Shown: piece by piece, positions 19,920 to 30,199 of the stretch
Position numbering within the stretch: the stretch's first letter is position 1
Layout: each line of letters begins with the position of its first letter
Assembly (NCBI GenBank): GCA_026416095.1
Contig: JAOAFV010000017.1
Coordinates: 1-64,000, forward strand
Origin: Bacteroidales bacterium
GTDB taxonomy: Bacteria; Bacteroidota; Bacteroidia; Bacteroidales; GWA2-32-17
DNA: 64,000 bases
Reading direction: 5' to 3'
Translations under genes and position numbers: made by a program
The notes under the pieces: model-generated
What the model saw: only the letters and a program-made list of their open reading frames with translations
Databases searched by the model: none
What the model was told of the DNA's origin: nothing

Positions 19920-21386
19920 ATGAAACGTAAGTTATATTTAACTGTTGTTGTAAGTGTTTTAATATTTTTTTTAATAATTTTTTTTTTAAAAGAAAAAATT
20001 CTTAATAACTCGATTATAGTTCAAAAAGTTTACTTTAGTAACAATGAAATAGTAACGATATATAATAACACAAATACAGAAGTTAATTTTAATTTCAAAT
20101 TAAACAATTTATTTTTCTATTCAACTAACGACATCATTAATACAGCACTACAGATAAAAAATGAAAACCATGATTTTAAAAAAATTTTTAATTTAATAAC
20201 AGAATCATTAGTACAAAACTCAACCTTTAATAGTTGGGAACTTAATCCTTTATCTATAATAAATTCACTTGGCTATGCGCTTTGCGACAAACAATCAGCA
20301 ATATATGGATTATTATGTAAAAAAATTGGATATGAAGCAAAATTAGTTGAACTTACTGGCCATGTTATGTGCGAAATAAAAGATAAAAACAATAAGAAAA
20401 TATTAGTCGATGTTAGTCATAAACATTTTTTTAAGTTAAATAACAGATTGCTTTCTTATAAAGATATTGTAAATAAGCCAGAAGTATTAAAACTTATAAC
20501 AGATTCGTTGAATTCTAAAATTGCTAATTTTTCTTCATTAAAACCAAAGTATTATAATATCATAAGAACCACATCAGATAATTTTTTCAGAAACATTAAT
20601 TGGAAGTTTAAAGATACCTTTTTGATAACCCTACCACCAAAATCATATTTTTCTTTTCCATATAAACCAAATTATACGACAGATATATACCCATACAACA
20701 CAAAAGCAAAATTGAAGTTTTCAGAATTCAATGAATATTTAATTAAGAATAATACATTAGTAATAATTGATTTCGAAGGGAAAGGAGTAGTAAAAATAAA
20801 AAATAAAACATTTAATCTACCTTACGATAGAGAAAAACTTCAATTTTATCTAACCAAAAGTAATTATCCTTTAAAAACAATAACCGTAATCCCAAAAGAT
20901 ACTAATTTTGCAATTATATATGCGTTAAACCCCAGATTTACTAAATTGTCGAATCAAAACGAATTATTAGTTAATTCCGACAAAATTCTTAAAATTAAAA
21001 AGTTTAAATATAAAAAGTTAGATGGTGATTTCGAGGCCAATCATATTCAATGGTTAGACCATTATTCTTATGAGATATTAAATTTTTACAAAAAAAATAA
21101 ACACTTGAAATTTAATAAATTTGTCGAAGCTTATTCACTTTTAAAAAACAATTCACTCACATTTGATAACAAACCTACCATTGATACTATAAAAATTAAA
21201 ACCCGACTTATTGCTATTGATTCTCTTATTATTAATTCAAATATAGGAGATTTTGACGAAATTAAAACATTTATTTTAGGTCTTGCTATCTTTCTAAACG
21301 ATCAAGAATTTTCGATCATTTTTAAACAATTTTCTCGTAGATTTGCAATAGATAAAAAATACAATAATTACTTTTATCGAAAATAG
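19920..21386 (+). CDS. Membrane-anchored or secreted transglutaminase-like protein
   Basis: N-terminal TM segment; ALCDKQSAIYGLLCKKIGYEAKLVELTGHVMCEIKDKNNKKILVDVSHK gives a plausible Cys-His-Asp triad. Confidence 0.6.
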   Translation: MKRKLYLTVVVSVLIFFLIIFFLKEKILNNSIIVQKVYFSNNEIVTIYNNTNTEVNFNFKLNNLFFYSTNDIINTALQIKNENHDFKKIFNLITESLVQNSTFNSWELNPLSIINSLGYALCDKQSAIYGLLCKKIGYEAKLVELTGHVMCEIKDKNNKKILVDVSHKHFFKLNNRLLSYKDIVNKPEVLKLITDSLNSKIANFSSLKPKYYNIIRTTSDNFFRNINWKFKDTFLITLPPKSYFSFPYKPNYTTDIYPYNTKAKLKFSEFNEYLIKNNTLVIIDFEGKGVVKIKNKTFNLPYDREKLQFYLTKSNYPLKTITVIPKDTNFAIIYALNPRFTKLSNQNELLVNSDKILKIKKFKYKKLDGDFEANHIQWLDHYSYEILNFYKKNKHLKFNKFVEAYSLLKNNSLTFDNKPTIDTIKIKTRLIAIDSLIINSNIGDFDEIKTFILGLAIFLNDQEFSIIFKQFSRRFAIDKKYNNYFYRK

Positions 21387-22110
21387 ATTTCAAAATTCGA
21401 ACCTTTGAACTTATCTCTTAGCTCATGGTAATTATTATCAACTCCTGTGGTTTCATATTGTTAATTTTTCTTGTTATTAAAAATAGTTCTTCATAATCGA
21501 GATTAAGAGCAACTTGTATGATTACTAGTGTCTTTTTTCTTCCATTAACAAATTGTTCATAAGTAAGCTTTAAAATCTTTGGAAGTCATTTGTTAATAAT
21601 TTTTTTCTATTTTATTGTTAAATTTTTCAATTTTTCTAAAATAATCTAAACACATCTTTATAATCAATATGTAAAGGATTAAGAGAAATATTTATGTTAT
21701 CGTTAGACAAAAAAACTCCTTTAGATAATTTTTGCCTTATTTTCAATGATACTAAGCTTTCTAGTAAATTTTCTCTTCTAATGTGAATAATTACATCACT
21801 TGCGTCTAATATTGAAATTATTTTACATACTTTATTATAATCTAATTGATCAAACATAATTTTAAAACCAACAGCCTTAGCATTATCATTATAATTACGA
21901 TATATTGTAGTATAAAGGATACTTATTGAAGTGTTTCTTTTTTTTCTGCAAACTTATGATGTTTCCAATAAATAAACGAGTTTTTAAATATTTCTCCATA
22001 GCAAACAACCTGCGAATGACTTATTAATAAGTTAACAAGATAAGTACTACCACACCGCTGATGTGCTATAATAATTATGAATTTTTTATAGCTTAAATTA
22101 TTACCTAACA
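21386..22110 (-). pseudogene. Decayed sulfotransferase gene
   Basis: Pieces in shifted reverse frames: KKFIIIIAHQRCGSTYLVNLLISHSQVVCYGEIFKNSF (PAPS 5'-PSB-like), ILYTTIYRNYNDNAKAVGFKIMFDQLDYNK...DVIIHIRRENLLESLVSLKIRQ, LTYEQFVN, VDNNYHELRDKFKGSNFEI. Confidence 0.75.
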
Positions 22111-22243
22111 GGGAGTGGGTTTAAATTATGATTTTTATTTGCTTCTTCAAAAAATTTTTTATACGACTTCTTTTCAAGATCTTCCTTTTTGAGATCATAT
22201 ACAGAAGGTACTAATAATTTTTTTCTAAAAAAACACTAATAAG

Positions 22244-23446
22244 TTATCTTTTTAAATATATCATACCCTTCATATCAACAGTTTTGTTATTAGCATTAGT
22301 AGCTCTAATAACATAATAATACACCCCATCGGGTGCTACTGTATTTGTGTTCAAAATTTTTCCATCCCATTTTATTGTTTCATGTTTAACCGAGTAAACT
22401 AATATACCATTCCTATCGAATATATTGCATTCTTCAATTTTTAATCCTTTAAGTTCAGGTTCAAAATAATCATTTATTCCATCATTGTTAGGAGTAAAAA
22501 TATTCTGAATCTTATCATAACTTACAGGAATACTAACAACATATTTTTTCAACACCGAATCTTTACAAACATTCTGATAATTACTTACAAGCTTAATATT
22601 ATATGTTCCATTTTGAACAAATTGATAAACAACATTACTTTCATCAGAAATTTTTTGATTATTTATATACCAACTAAAACTTAAATTACTATAATTAGAC
22701 CAAGGTTTACGATCTATTGTAGAAGTATTTTCTAAATATACGGTTAAGAAGTTATTATCTGGTAATTCAAAAATATTAAAATTTGTACTTAATTTTAAAC
22801 TATCCTTTACAAAAGCCGATAAAGTATCTATAATTCTTGTCCCTTTTTTAACATATATTTTATAAAAGCCAGAAGCAATATTCTCTTTTTTGCCTTGAAT
22901 GATTTCGTTGTTAAGTATAAATTCTATATCATTGCAATTACTACAGGTAATGTATATACCTCCATTTTTACTATTACATACATTAGGCTTAGTATAAACC
23001 CGATAATCATAAAAATTATTAGTGTTATTCATCTGATGTTCTGTATTTTCTGGGTAATCATTTTTTTCTGTAATAGTGGATTCACGGTAAATGCTATGGT
23101 TTAAGTTAACCTTGGTGTTCTTATGAATGTCAATCTTACTATAAGGTTCATTGTTCTTTACTAGATCACTTTGAAAATTAAAAAAAATATTGTTCAATCT
23201 AAATTCCTTATAATGTGCTATTAAAGGCATAACGGATACTTTTGATTCATTAATCTTAATCAAAATCGCTGCAATGCTTGCAACAACAAAACTTCCTAAA
23301 ATTAAATACTTCCATAAATATTTTGTTTTAATAGTGTTAATAATCTTCACAAAAGTATCATCAGGCGGTGTTATTTCGAAATTATTAAATTTTTCTCTAA
23401 TAAAATTATCGAACTCTTCTATTTTATAATCTTTATAATTTTTCAT
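22244..23446 (-). CDS. Anti-sigma-factor-like single-pass membrane protein with PKD-like region and T9SS type-B (CHU_C) C-terminal domain
   Basis: Short acidic N-terminus then TM (YLWKYLILGSFVVASIAAILI); C-terminal NIFTPNNDGINDYFEPELKGLKIEECNIFDRNGILVYS...WDGKILNTNTVAPDGVYYYVIRATNANNKTVDMKGMIYLKR; ORF overlaps the upstream sigma gene. Confidence 0.75.
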   Translation of the reverse strand: MKNYKDYKIEEFDNFIREKFNNFEITPPDDTFVKIINTIKTKYLWKYLILGSFVVASIAAILIKINESKVSVMPLIAHYKEFRLNNIFFNFQSDLVKNNEPYSKIDIHKNTKVNLNHSIYRESTITEKNDYPENTEHQMNNTNNFYDYRVYTKPNVCNSKNGGIYITCSNCNDIEFILNNEIIQGKKENIASGFYKIYVKKGTRIIDTLSAFVKDSLKLSTNFNIFELPDNNFLTVYLENTSTIDRKPWSNYSNLSFSWYINNQKISDESNVVYQFVQNGTYNIKLVSNYQNVCKDSVLKKYVVSIPVSYDKIQNIFTPNNDGINDYFEPELKGLKIEECNIFDRNGILVYSVKHETIKWDGKILNTNTVAPDGVYYYVIRATNANNKTVDMKGMIYLKR

Positions 23447-23969
23447 AGCTCTTTATTTTACATTTATCTAAATTCTTATTTAAGTTTTTCATTAATAAAC
23501 GTCTAGCCTTAAAAAGTTGAGTTTTAGAAGTTGACTCACTTATATTAAGAATTTGTGCTATTTCTTTATGACTGTACCCTTCAATAACAAACATATTAAA
23601 TACCATTCTATAGCCATCTGGTAAAGAATTGATTTCTCTAAGTATATCTTCGAGCTGCATGTCTTCAAACGATATAAGCTCATCTTTTTCTTCATCAGGA
23701 ATATTAACATCGGGTTCCTCAAGAAAGCTACGATTAATAAACTTATGGTAGAAATTAATAGCAGTAGTAACAAATATCCTACGAAGCCACCCTTCAAAAG
23801 AACCAATACCTTTGTAATCTTTAAGGCATAAAAAAGCTTTTACAAAACCATCATGTAATATATCTTTTGCATCGTTTGCATTACGAGCATATCTTAAACA
23901 AATTCCGTACATTTTCTTACTATATTCTTTATATACTTGTTCCCATTGCTTTTTTATTTCTTCATTCAT
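23433..23969 (-). CDS. ECF-type RNA polymerase sigma factor
   Basis: YGICLRYARNANDAKDILHDGFVKAF (region 2) and LPDGYRMVFNMFVIEGYSHKEIAQILNISESTSKTQLFKARRLL (region 4). Confidence 0.92.
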   Translation of the reverse strand: MNEEIKKQWEQVYKEYSKKMYGICLRYARNANDAKDILHDGFVKAFLCLKDYKGIGSFEGWLRRIFVTTAINFYHKFINRSFLEEPDVNIPDEEKDELISFEDMQLEDILREINSLPDGYRMVFNMFVIEGYSHKEIAQILNISESTSKTQLFKARRLLMKNLNKNLDKCKIKSYEKL

Positions 23970-24093
23970 ATCAGTACTTAAAAGACAAGATAAAACAAAA
24001 AAAGTTGTCTATAACTAATTTATAAATTTAATTTTTTTTTGACAAAAATAAAATTATAAATGATTAAATTTTAAAAAAAACTAATTTTTAATG

Positions 24094-24101
24094 TAATTTT
24101 G
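24094..24101 (+). promoter_or_regulatory. Putative Bacteroidota -7 element (TAATTTTG) upstream of dapD
   Basis: TAnnTTTG 38 bp upstream of the GTG start. Confidence 0.4.
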
Positions 24102-24138
24102 CATAAGTATTTATTTGGATAAAGTATTTAATTAAATT

Positions 24139-24963
24139 GTGTTTGATAATATAAATTATAAAGAACAAATAGATAAAATTTGGGAGAATAAAGTACTATT
24201 AAAAAATAAAGAAAATCAAGATATCATTGCAAAAGTTATTGAAAGTTTAGACAAAGGTGAAATTAGAGCTGCCGAAAAAAAAGACGGCAAGTGGCAAACA
24301 AATGAATGGGTAAAAAAAGCGATACTTTTATATTTTGAAATTCAACCTCTTTCAGTTATTGAAAACGAACCATTTTACTTTTACGACAAAATACCTTTAA
24401 AGAAAAACTACGATAAACTCGAAGTTAGGGTTGTACCTCATGCTATTGCACGATATGGTTCTTATATAGCTCCAGGAGTTATTTTAATGCCAAGTTACGT
24501 AAATATTGGCGCATATATTGACAGTGGTACTATGATCGATACTTGGGCAACTATAGGCTCTTGTGCTCAAATTGGAAAAAATGTACACATAAGTGGTGGA
24601 GTTGGCATTGGTGGAGTATTGGAGCCACTACAGGCAAATCCTGTAATAATTGAAGATGGTTGTTTTATTGGTTCTCGATGTATAATTGTAGAAGGTGCAA
24701 TTATTGGTGAACAAGCAGTGCTTGGTGCAAATGTAGTTATTACAGCCTCAACTCATATAATTGATGTTACTGAAAGTAAACCCAAAGAATATAAAGGTTT
24801 TGTACCCCCTTATTCGGTGGTAATTCCTGGAAGTTACTCGAAAAAATTCAAAGCAGGTACATATTATGTTCAATGTGCTCTGATAATTGGAAAAAGAAAT
24901 AAAAATACCGATTTAAAAATATCGTTAAACGAAACTTTAAGAAAATTTAAATTAAGTGTGTAA
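24139..24963 (+). CDS. dapD: 2,3,4,5-tetrahydropyridine-2,6-dicarboxylate N-succinyltransferase
   Basis: GTG start; RVVPHAIARYGSYIAPGVILMPSYVNIGAYIDSGTMIDTWATIGSCAQIGKNVHISGGVGIGGVLEPLQANPVIIEDGCFIGSRC. Confidence 0.96.
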   Translation: MFDNINYKEQIDKIWENKVLLKNKENQDIIAKVIESLDKGEIRAAEKKDGKWQTNEWVKKAILLYFEIQPLSVIENEPFYFYDKIPLKKNYDKLEVRVVPHAIARYGSYIAPGVILMPSYVNIGAYIDSGTMIDTWATIGSCAQIGKNVHISGGVGIGGVLEPLQANPVIIEDGCFIGSRCIIVEGAIIGEQAVLGANVVITASTHIIDVTESKPKEYKGFVPPYSVVIPGSYSKKFKAGTYYVQCALIIGKRNKNTDLKISLNETLRKFKLSV

Positions 24964-26090
24964 TGATTATAGGTTTCGATGCAAAAAGAGCATATACAAA
25001 TAAAACAGGGCTTGGCAACTACAGCAGAAATCTTTTGTTACAACTTTTTAAAGAATACCCATCTCATAAATTCTTGCTTTTTACTCCTAAAAAAACGCAA
25101 TTATTACAAGTAGAACAATACGAGAACGTAAATGTAATTTGTCCTAATAATATATTTGGAAAACTTTTCAAAAGCTATTGGCGTTCTTTTCTTATTACCG
25201 AACAGATGAACAAAATAAAACCCCAAATATTTCACGGGTTAAGTAATGAAATACCATTTGGTATAAATAACTTAAATATAAAAACAGTTGTTACAATTCA
25301 TGATGTAATTTTCAAAAAATTCCCCCAGTGGTATAACAAAATAGATACAAAATTGTACGATACAAAAACAAAATATGCGGTTAAATACGCCGATTTAATA
25401 ATTGCCATTAGTGAACAAACAAAAAAAGATCTCATTGAATTTTACAACGCTAACGAAGAAAAAATAAAAGTAGTTTACCAAAATTTTAATCCCGTTTTCT
25501 ACAAGCTTCTTTCACCACAAGAAATAGAAGAAATTAAAGCTAAATATAAGTTACCAAAAGAATATATACTCTATGTTGGTACTATTGAAGAAAGAAAAAA
25601 CTTGGCATTAATTGTTGAAGCTTTAAAAATAGGAAAAATAAATTTACCATTGGTAGCCATAGGAAAAAAAACAAAATATTATACAAAAACAGTAGAACCA
25701 TTAATTAACCAACTTTCACTGGCCGACAAGTTTATTCATATAGACCAAGTGAAAAACGAAGTTTTACCTGCAATATATCAAGGGGCTAAAATTTTTGTTT
25801 ATCCATCTTTTTACGAAGGGTTTGGTATTCCAATATTGGAAGCACAAGCATCGGGTGTACCTGTAATAACTTCTAAAAATGGCTGTTTTAAAGAAGTGGC
25901 CGGAGAAGCTGCTTGTTTTATAGACCCATCTAATCCATACGAACTTGCTCTTTCAATAAAAAGACTCTTGACAAACAAAGAACTATATGCAAAATTAATA
26001 GAAGAAGGACGTTTAAATTCATTAAAATTTCTTAAAAACAATCAATCTCAAAAATTGATTGAAATTTATGAAAAACTTATTTCAAATTGA
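24963..26090 (+). CDS. GT4-family glycosyltransferase
   Basis: KYILYVGTIEERKNL and YPSFYEGFGIPILEAQASGVPVITS. Confidence 0.9.
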   Translation: MIIGFDAKRAYTNKTGLGNYSRNLLLQLFKEYPSHKFLLFTPKKTQLLQVEQYENVNVICPNNIFGKLFKSYWRSFLITEQMNKIKPQIFHGLSNEIPFGINNLNIKTVVTIHDVIFKKFPQWYNKIDTKLYDTKTKYAVKYADLIIAISEQTKKDLIEFYNANEEKIKVVYQNFNPVFYKLLSPQEIEEIKAKYKLPKEYILYVGTIEERKNLALIVEALKIGKINLPLVAIGKKTKYYTKTVEPLINQLSLADKFIHIDQVKNEVLPAIYQGAKIFVYPSFYEGFGIPILEAQASGVPVITSKNGCFKEVAGEAACFIDPSNPYELALSIKRLLTNKELYAKLIEEGRLNSLKFLKNNQSQKLIEIYEKLISN

Positions 26091-26646
26091 CGTAGAAATA
26101 AAAAATTGTATTTTTCACCTTCAGCAAGGTAATGTTATATTATGTCCGACCGATACTATTTGGGGGTTAAGTTGCGATGCAACTAACCCAAATGCAATTA
26201 ACAAAATTAATAAAATAAAAGGTCGCACTTCAAAGCCCTATATTATACTTGTACACAGTATGGCTATGGTGTTAAAGTACGTGAAAGAAGTACCAGAAGT
26301 AGCCTACGAATTGGTTGAAAAAACAGAAGAACCATTAACAATAATATACCCACAAGCTAAAAACTTACCTGAAATCTTATTACCTCCCGATAAAAGCATT
26401 GCTATAAGAATTGTAAAAAATGAGTTTTGTAATAAATTGATAAAACAATTCAAAAAACCTATAGTAAGCACATCTGCTAACTTTTCAAACGATCCTCCTC
26501 CATTATCTTTTAAAGAAATAAACGAAAAAATAAAAAGCCAGGTAGATTATATAGTTAATTACAATATCGACGAAACAACAACAAAAAAACCATCGAAGAT
26601 AATTAAAGTAAATGCAGATAATTCTATCATCGTTATTAGAGAATAA
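26059..26646 (+). CDS. L-threonylcarbamoyladenylate synthase (YrdC/Sua5/TsaC family)
   Basis: GNVILCPTDTIWGLSCDATNPNAINKINKIKGR...SIAIRIVKN...PIVSTSANFS. Confidence 0.93.
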   Translation: MKFMKNLFQIDVEIKNCIFHLQQGNVILCPTDTIWGLSCDATNPNAINKINKIKGRTSKPYIILVHSMAMVLKYVKEVPEVAYELVEKTEEPLTIIYPQAKNLPEILLPPDKSIAIRIVKNEFCNKLIKQFKKPIVSTSANFSNDPPPLSFKEINEKIKSQVDYIVNYNIDETTTKKPSKIIKVNADNSIIVIRE

Positions 26647-27408
26647 ATGCGAGTTTATTGGTTTTATAAGAATATTAATGGACATGAATTATTATTTAAA
26701 AAAATTACTAACACAAAGGCCGATAATACAAACGTTACCATTATTCTATTACATCATGGGCTTGGGAGCATTCAACAATGGAAAAATTTCCCTGAACTTT
26801 TATATAACAAAATAGGCATTTCTTTAATACTTTATAATCGTGTAGGTTATAATAAAAAATTTAGCACAGCTTTACCACATAATTTCTTATATTATGAAGC
26901 TTTTATTATACTGCCAGAAATTATAAAAACCTTAAATCTTACAAACTACATACTACTTGGCCACAGCGATGGTGCAACAATTGCATTATTACATGCATCG
27001 CAAAACCCTTCCTCTCTTAGTAAAATTATTGCTATTGCACCTCATGTGTTTATAGAACCCCAAACCATAACAGGACTTAAAATGAACATTAAAAACTCAA
27101 AACATATTATCGAATTATTAAAAAAATACCATAGCAACAATTCTGAAATATTATTTGAAAAATGGCATAATTTTTGGTTAAGCCATCAAAATAAAAATTG
27201 GAACATATTTAAAGAATTACAAAACATAAAAATTCCGCTTCTCATAATCCAAGGTAAAAACGATGAATTTGGCACAACTAATCAAATCAATCACATAAAA
27301 AAATACTGTCTTGCCAAAACATTATTATTAAATAATTGTAAACACTTTCCACATCTCGAATACTCCGAAAAAGTTATTCATAATATTTTTGAGTTTATTA
27401 AAAATTAG
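26647..27408 (+). CDS. Alpha/beta hydrolase
   Basis: ILLHHGLGSIQQWKNFP, LLGHSDGATIALLHA nucleophile elbow, LLIIQGKNDEFG and late histidine. Confidence 0.85.
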   Translation: MRVYWFYKNINGHELLFKKITNTKADNTNVTIILLHHGLGSIQQWKNFPELLYNKIGISLILYNRVGYNKKFSTALPHNFLYYEAFIILPEIIKTLNLTNYILLGHSDGATIALLHASQNPSSLSKIIAIAPHVFIEPQTITGLKMNIKNSKHIIELLKKYHSNNSEILFEKWHNFWLSHQNKNWNIFKELQNIKIPLLIIQGKNDEFGTTNQINHIKKYCLAKTLLLNNCKHFPHLEYSEKVIHNIFEFIKN

Positions 27409-27712
27409 ACTTTAATTACACAAAACTAATATGCAGTTTAGCAATTTTTTTATTTTTTTATACAAATCCAACATATAAATTTCAAATATATTTTATTTTT
27501 TTAATTTCATACTTATTAATAATTTCAAAATACCATTAAACAAAAATATAGGCACAACTCTATAATGTTAAATCAAATTTTTTAATTGATTGTCATCGTA
27601 AGTATAATATTTTTTCGTTTTTGTGTTTAATTATAAGGTAACCATTAAAAACTTTGCTAATGAATTCTTACCGAATTATGAATTAGCACAGCTCTACTGG
27701 AATACAAAAACT

Positions 27713-28927
27713 TTAAAGCCTTATAATATTCATTTTTTCTTTTTTTCTCCAAGTTCTACCTTTCCATTTAACAGGTAAAAATAACGATAATACTGCTACT
27801 ACAAAAACATAGAATGGATAGATAAACGAAAATAATAAAAACTCGTGAAACGGAAACTTAAAATTTTTGAATATATTTTTCGTTCCTTTCTTAATGAGAA
27901 TAAAATCAACTATTAGCTTTAAACAAAAAATGTATAAAAAAACACCTAGAAAGACTCTATCGATAAATAAATAAAAAAAAGAAAAAACTAAAGTAAACGA
28001 AGTAAGAAAAACCACGATACTCACTAATAAGGCAGTTTTGTTTTTATAGTATTTGGTTTTTGATGCCCATCGTATACGTTGTAGTAAAAATCTTCTAACA
28101 CTTAAAGCAGGATAAGTATAAACAATTGATTTGTAAAAGTCATTTACACAAATTTTATTACCTTTTTTCAAATAAGAATGTAATAAAAAAACATCATCGC
28201 CAGAAGGGGTTTTATTATTAATGTCATTTATAAGCTCTGCTAAAACAGTATGTTTAACGCAAAAATTAGAGCCACTACATAAAAATGGTTTTTTGAAGTA
28301 CAGAAATCCTATATTTACAAGTTGCATAGCAACATATTCAATTCTTTGAAATCGCTCAAGTAAGTTATCTACAAGCTCTTCTATACTAACCATACCAATT
28401 ATAAAATCATAATCATCCATAGTTTTAATATAGTAGCTTTCTAACCAATCTTCATCTATTGTAACATCAGCATCAATAAATATAATATATTTACCAAGTG
28501 CTATGTTTATGCCTGTTATAATAGCATCTTTTTTACCTTCTTTTTCAGATGCTAACCGAAATAATTTTACGCGTTGATCGATATATTTCCCTGCAAGTTC
28601 AAAGGTTTCATCTTCAGAATGATCATCTATAATTATAAGTTCAAAATCGATAAATGATTGACCAAGAATTTGATTAATCATATGTTCAATATTTCCTCGT
28701 TCATTTCTTACTGGTAATATTATTGAAAAATGTGGTGTAGGTGCACCTATTATTAAGTATTTTTTATCGATTTTCTTAAACTTAGTATTACTAATACCAA
28801 ATATTGCTATAATTATAATCCATGAATATAATAAGACAGGGATATAAATTAATACTATTAGGATATCAAATAAAACCATTCTAAAATAATATTGAATTTT
28901 ATCATTTTTTTTCTTTAATATTGGCAA
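27713..28927 (-). CDS. GT2-family glycosyltransferase, membrane-associated
   Basis: FSIILPVRNERGNIEHMINQILGQSFIDFELIIIDDHSEDET...IFIDADVTIDEDW; TM segments at both ends. Confidence 0.88.
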   Translation of the reverse strand: MPILKKKNDKIQYYFRMVLFDILIVLIYIPVLLYSWIIIIAIFGISNTKFKKIDKKYLIIGAPTPHFSIILPVRNERGNIEHMINQILGQSFIDFELIIIDDHSEDETFELAGKYIDQRVKLFRLASEKEGKKDAIITGINIALGKYIIFIDADVTIDEDWLESYYIKTMDDYDFIIGMVSIEELVDNLLERFQRIEYVAMQLVNIGFLYFKKPFLCSGSNFCVKHTVLAELINDINNKTPSGDDVFLLHSYLKKGNKICVNDFYKSIVYTYPALSVRRFLLQRIRWASKTKYYKNKTALLVSIVVFLTSFTLVFSFFYLFIDRVFLGVFLYIFCLKLIVDFILIKKGTKNIFKNFKFPFHEFLLFSFIYPFYVFVVAVLSLFLPVKWKGRTWRKKEKMNIIRL

Positions 28928-28928
28928 T

Positions 28929-28936
28929 TATCTTTG
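28929..28936 (+). promoter_or_regulatory. Putative Bacteroidota -7 element (TATCTTTG)
   Basis: TAnnTTTG 19 bp upstream of ATG 28955. Confidence 0.45.
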
Positions 28937-28954
28937 CAAAAATAAGAATAAATT

Positions 28955-30199
28955 ATGGAATCATCTAAAATATTAAATGTAACAAACGACGTAAAATGGG
29001 TAGGAGTTTTAGATTACGACATAGTTACTTTCGATATTGTAATGGAAACTAAAAGCGGAACAACCTATAATTCTTACTTAATAGAATCGGACGACATTGC
29101 AATAATAGACACAGTTAAAGAAAAATTCAGCGATGAATTTTTAGCAAAAATTGAAAAGATTACACCTTATGAGAGAATAAAGTATATAATTGTAAACCAT
29201 ACAGAACCCGATCATTCTGGCGCTTTAAAAAATTTACTAAGAAAAGCTCCTCACGCAATTGTAGTAGGTACTTCCACTGCATTGAAGTATCTTGACGACA
29301 TGGTTGATGTTCCTTTTAAAAAGCTAACTGTAAAAGAAGACGATATTATATCGCTTGGGAAAAAAACATTAAAATTTATTATGGCTCCTAACTTACATTG
29401 GCCTGATAGTATGTACACATACCTTATAGAAGATAAAATACTTTTTACTTGCGATTCGTTTGGAGCTCACTTTTGCCACGAAGGTATGTTTGAACATTTA
29501 GTTCCCTCATGGGACGAAGAGTTTAAATATTATTTCGATGTTATTCTTAAGCCATACAGTCAATATATGTTAAAAGCAATTGAAAAAATAAAAAACTTAG
29601 AAATTAATGCACTTTGTACTGGTCATGGACCCATTTTAACCAATTCCCCTAAAAAGTATATAGAATTAACGGAGCAATATGCAAAAGAATACCTTAATTC
29701 GCTTAAACACGATAACTTAACAGTATTAATTGTTTATGTTTCTGCTTACGGTTATACTGCCAAATTTGCAAATGCAATAGCAGAATCAATAAAAGAAGAG
29801 AATTTAAAAGTTATTATTAAAGACATCGAAAAAACCGACCTTGGCGAAATGGAAAGTTTAATTGTACAATCCGATGCAATATTAATTGGTTCACCTACCA
29901 TTAATCAAAATACTTTATTACCTATATATAAATTTTTAGCTGTAATAAATCCTATAAGAGACAAAAACAAGCCAGCAAGTGTTTTTGGGAGCTATGGCTG
30001 GAGTGGCGAAGCAGTAAAAATTATCAGTGCTGCTCTTAAAGAATTAAAATTAAATGTTGTAAAAAACGAAGGTATTCAAGCTAAATTTAATTCTTCTAAC
30101 CTTTCTTCCTTTAAAGAATTTGGAAAAAATTTTGCAGATTATATAAAACAACATTATAAAAACTTTCAATTTTCACGGGCTAATGAAAAACAGGAGTAA
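28955..30199 (+). CDS. FprA-family A-type flavoprotein (flavodiiron protein)
   Basis: NHTEPDHSGAL metal-ligand motif, GHGPI, C-terminal flavodoxin VSAYGYTAKFANAIAE...SPTINQNTLLP. Confidence 0.93.
   Translation: MESSKILNVTNDVKWVGVLDYDIVTFDIVMETKSGTTYNSYLIESDDIAIIDTVKEKFSDEFLAKIEKITPYERIKYIIVNHTEPDHSGALKNLLRKAPHAIVVGTSTALKYLDDMVDVPFKKLTVKEDDIISLGKKTLKFIMAPNLHWPDSMYTYLIEDKILFTCDSFGAHFCHEGMFEHLVPSWDEEFKYYFDVILKPYSQYMLKAIEKIKNLEINALCTGHGPILTNSPKKYIELTEQYAKEYLNSLKHDNLTVLIVYVSAYGYTAKFANAIAESIKEENLKVIIKDIEKTDLGEMESLIVQSDAILIGSPTINQNTLLPIYKFLAVINPIRDKNKPASVFGSYGWSGEAVKIISAALKELKLNVVKNEGIQAKFNSSNLSSFKEFGKNFADYIKQHYKNFQFSRANEKQE

Noticed and set aside
21398-21440. Possible tRNA-like GGTTCGAA sequence on the minus strand
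   Set aside because: No cloverleaf could be built; the region reads as the C-terminus of the sulfotransferase relic.
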